From: Actinomycetota bacterium
Lineage (GTDB): Bacteria; Cyanobacteriota; Vampirovibrionia; Obscuribacterales; Obscuribacteraceae
Length of the DNA stretch: 5,722 nucleotides
Assembly: GCA_903970355.1 (NCBI GenBank)
Contig: CAJCIF010000411.1
Span: 1-5,722 of the forward strand
Direction: 5' to 3'
Notes under the pieces: generated by a model
Database searches by the model: none
The model's input: only the letters and a program-made list of their open reading frames with translations
Told to the model about the DNA's origin: nothing
Position numbers and translations under genes: made by a program
Part shown: one piece after another, positions 4,416-5,722 of the stretch
How the letters are laid out: each line of letters starts with the position of its first letter
Numbering within the stretch: position 1 is the first letter of the stretch

Positions 4416-5501
4416 TCAAAATCCTGTCTCAAGAGGGTTGGCTGAGGCCGCTATCGATTTTGTGTAATTGACAGGGGTCATGACAGCCGCGTCAAGTTGG
4501 AATGGGTCGTAATTAGGATCTAAAAAAGGCCTGCTCGGCGCTACTTTAATGCCAATACCGTTTGCGATAGCCTGCGGCATTTGTGGACCATAAGCTGGAC
4601 CGAAAGGTTTGTAGGCCAGGCTAGCCGGAGCCGTTTCGGCCGGAGGCTGTATAGGCGGAACGGTTGAAGGCAACACCTTCAATGCTCTAAGACCATCAAG
4701 ACATTGAATTTGCAAACGATAATCGTTCGATGATAGTCGATACGCCAAGCTGTATTCCGAGATAGCTTCATTGACATGACAATTTGCTTTCAATGATTCT
4801 GCCAAACGGAAATGCGCTTCTGCATCCGACGGTTTCTCTCTTAAATAAGATGACAGTGCCGGAATTGCATCAGCATGTCTGCCTTTGCTGTGATGTTCAA
4901 AAGCGAGTGTTCGCTTGTTCTGCGCTATTTCGTCCATTTCAGTTTGCGTAGGTCCGGACAACTGCGGCCCGTCGTACGTAACGACAAGCTTGTTCATAAG
5001 CGGCCAATTAGTGAGTTTAACCGCCGTTACGGTTGTGCTGGGAGAAATCACAAAGTCGTAGTTTGGATTGCTCTTGTTGTCATAGTGAAACTTATGACTC
5101 GATCCAAAAGCCTTTTCGAGCGCGGACATATCCACATTGCTCGTCGTCGGAAGATGGACAGTAAATTTGTATTCCACATGGCCGCGCGTCAATGTGGGCC
5201 CAACTTCTTGTTGAAACTCGTATTGTTCAGTGTTGGTTTGAGATTCATGCCAGAGCGCTCTACGAGTAAATCCGGAGCGCAAATTGACACAGCGATTGGG
5301 AGGACCAAGCACAGATGAAAGATATTGGAACGAAAGAAGATGCGGATCGTTCGCTAGTTTTTTGGCAATTTCAAATGGGGGGTCGCTCGTTTCTTTGGCA
5401 TAGGCCGCGACAGAAAACGAGGAACAAAAGACGAGCGTCTGACCAAATAAGGTAAGAAGGCTGCCAGTGACACCAAATGCGATACGCCCCAACGCCGACA
5501 T
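4416..5501 (-). CDS. Exported TPR-containing protein of unknown function, 361 aa
   Basis: The start ATG 5501 has AGG 9 nt upstream. Residues 1-35 form a Sec signal peptide: a short N-region with Arg6, the hydrophobic core IAFGVTGSLLTLFGQTLVF, and an A-Y-A cleavage site before Lys36. The mature protein would act in the periplasm or outside the cell. Cys26 is not in a convincing lipobox. Residues 40-190 are an unassigned domain with alternating strand-like segments (VEYKFTVHLP, KLVVTYDGP). Residues 196-260 hold about two tetratricopeptide units (TLAFEHHSKGRHADAIPALSSYLREKPSDA, split here as 198-227, then 228-260), a fold that binds protein partners. Residues 275-361 are Pro/Ala-rich and probably disordered (PSTVPPIQPPAETAP). 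A 5-bp stem (4399-4403/4411-4415) follows the stop but lacks a T-run. The gene is probably transcribed alone from the -10 at 5542-5547. No enzyme motif is seen. Confidence 0.85.
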   Translation of the reverse strand: MSALGRIAFGVTGSLLTLFGQTLVFCSSFSVAAYAKETSDPPFEIAKKLANDPHLLSFQYLSSVLGPPNRCVNLRSGFTRRALWHESQTNTEQYEFQQEVGPTLTRGHVEYKFTVHLPTTSNVDMSALEKAFGSSHKFHYDNKSNPNYDFVISPSTTVTAVKLTNWPLMNKLVVTYDGPQLSGPTQTEMDEIAQNKRTLAFEHHSKGRHADAIPALSSYLREKPSDAEAHFRLAESLKANCHVNEAISEYSLAYRLSSNDYRLQIQCLDGLRALKVLPSTVPPIQPPAETAPASLAYKPFGPAYGPQMPQAIANGIGIKVAPSRPFLDPNYDPFQLDAAVMTPVNYTKSIAASANPLETGF

Positions 5502-5541
5502 TCCAGTTAACCTGCAACAGAGACGATGTGAGAACCGAAAA

Positions 5542-5547
5542 ATTATA
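5542..5547 (-). promoter_or_regulatory. Consensus -10 box of the exported TPR protein gene
   Basis: The - strand reads TATAAT exactly, placing transcription start near 5535 and giving a leader of about 34 nt to ATG 5501. No good -35 is found at 16-18 bp; TTGCCA (5563-5558) lies only 10 bp upstream, so an activator or another sigma factor may be needed. Confidence 0.4.
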
Positions 5548-5679
5548 GGCCAAGAAGTGGCAATTCAGCCGAATATTTAAGGATTCAAACAGGAACGGTA
5601 CGTCCACGCACACTGAATTCGGTGCCCAAATTTTTTTTGTGACAATGGAGACAGGCTTGTTACTGAAACTCGCCAAGCT

Positions 5680-5709
5680 TTGCGAGCCGTGCTTCATTAC
5701 GTCTATAAT
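5680..5709 (+). promoter_or_regulatory. Promoter-like sequence directed out of the right edge
   Basis: TTGCGA (5680-5685, four of six -35 bases) is followed after 18 bp by a perfect TATAAT (5704-5709). This would drive a gene beyond the window, divergent from the TPR protein gene. Only the -10 is strong. Confidence 0.25.
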
Positions 5710-5722
5710 CTTCGCTTGTGTG

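Larger units (their letters stand above)
5502..5722. other. Intergenic end of the window
   Basis: No gene is supported in these 221 nt. It holds the -10 box of the leftward TPR protein gene, a run of eight T at 5631-5638 preceded by a weak 4-bp stem (GCAC 5609-5612, GTGC 5622-5625), and a rightward promoter-like sequence at 5680-5709. A leftward open frame across 5371-5697 overlaps the signal-peptide coding region and looks spurious. Confidence 0.5.

Noticed and set aside
5609..5638. Weak stem followed by eight T as a rightward terminator
   Set aside because: The stem is only 4 bp with mismatches inside, and no rightward gene ends nearby.
5371..5697. Leftward 108-aa frame upstream of the TPR protein
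   Set aside because: It overlaps the signal-peptide coding region in another frame and spans the -10 box; the composition gives no domain.

Overview
The window is bacterial chromosomal DNA of moderate base composition. Its genes use ATG, GTG and TTG starts with Shine-Dalgarno-like sites. No marker gene fixes the taxon. Many-domain hybrid histidine kinases, a secreted TPR protein, several lineage-restricted small proteins and a GGGGCAT...ATGCCCC palindromic repeat would suit a free-living, large-genome bacterium, for example of the cyanobacterial/Vampirovibrionia lineage, but that is a guess and nothing here proves it.

Left part (1-3138): two sensor kinases of two-component systems face each other. 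The first (+ strand, cut by the left edge) is the C-terminal part of a PAS histidine kinase. The second (- strand) is a large hybrid kinase laid out REC-coiled coil-HisKA-HATPase-REC-REC. Its first and last receivers are intact, but the middle receiver has lost its phospho-acceptor Asp and its other catalytic positions. The 144 nt between the two stop codons hold a degenerate 11-bp tandem repeat and a 73-bp double-palindrome element whose two hairpins show a compensatory base-pair change.

Middle (3139-3986): a 399-nt non-coding stretch carries a plausible promoter for the hybrid kinase and, on the + strand, a structured leader of an 86-aa gene of unknown function. The leader contains a 12-bp hairpin, a 15-codon mini-ORF with a good ribosome site inside that hairpin, and a 6-codon mini-ORF overlapping its stop and running into the ribosome site of the small gene. 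A 188-nt region rich in inverted repeats follows, including a perfect 10-bp stem, between this gene and the next, convergent one.

Right part (3987-5722): two - strand genes. One encodes a small protein of about 95 aa with its own sigma70-like promoter. Upstream of it lies a 361-aa exported protein with a signal peptide, an unassigned middle domain and a short TPR segment. A -10 box lies ahead of the exported-protein gene, and a second promoter-like sequence points out of the right edge.

The two kinases may share a signalling theme, but they are convergent and not an operon. Nothing in the sequence ties the small proteins or the TPR protein to them. No complete mobile element, RNA gene, CRISPR array or recognised defence or biosynthetic system was found. 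The most unusual items are the pseudo-receiver, the leader-ORF arrangement and the covarying double palindrome.
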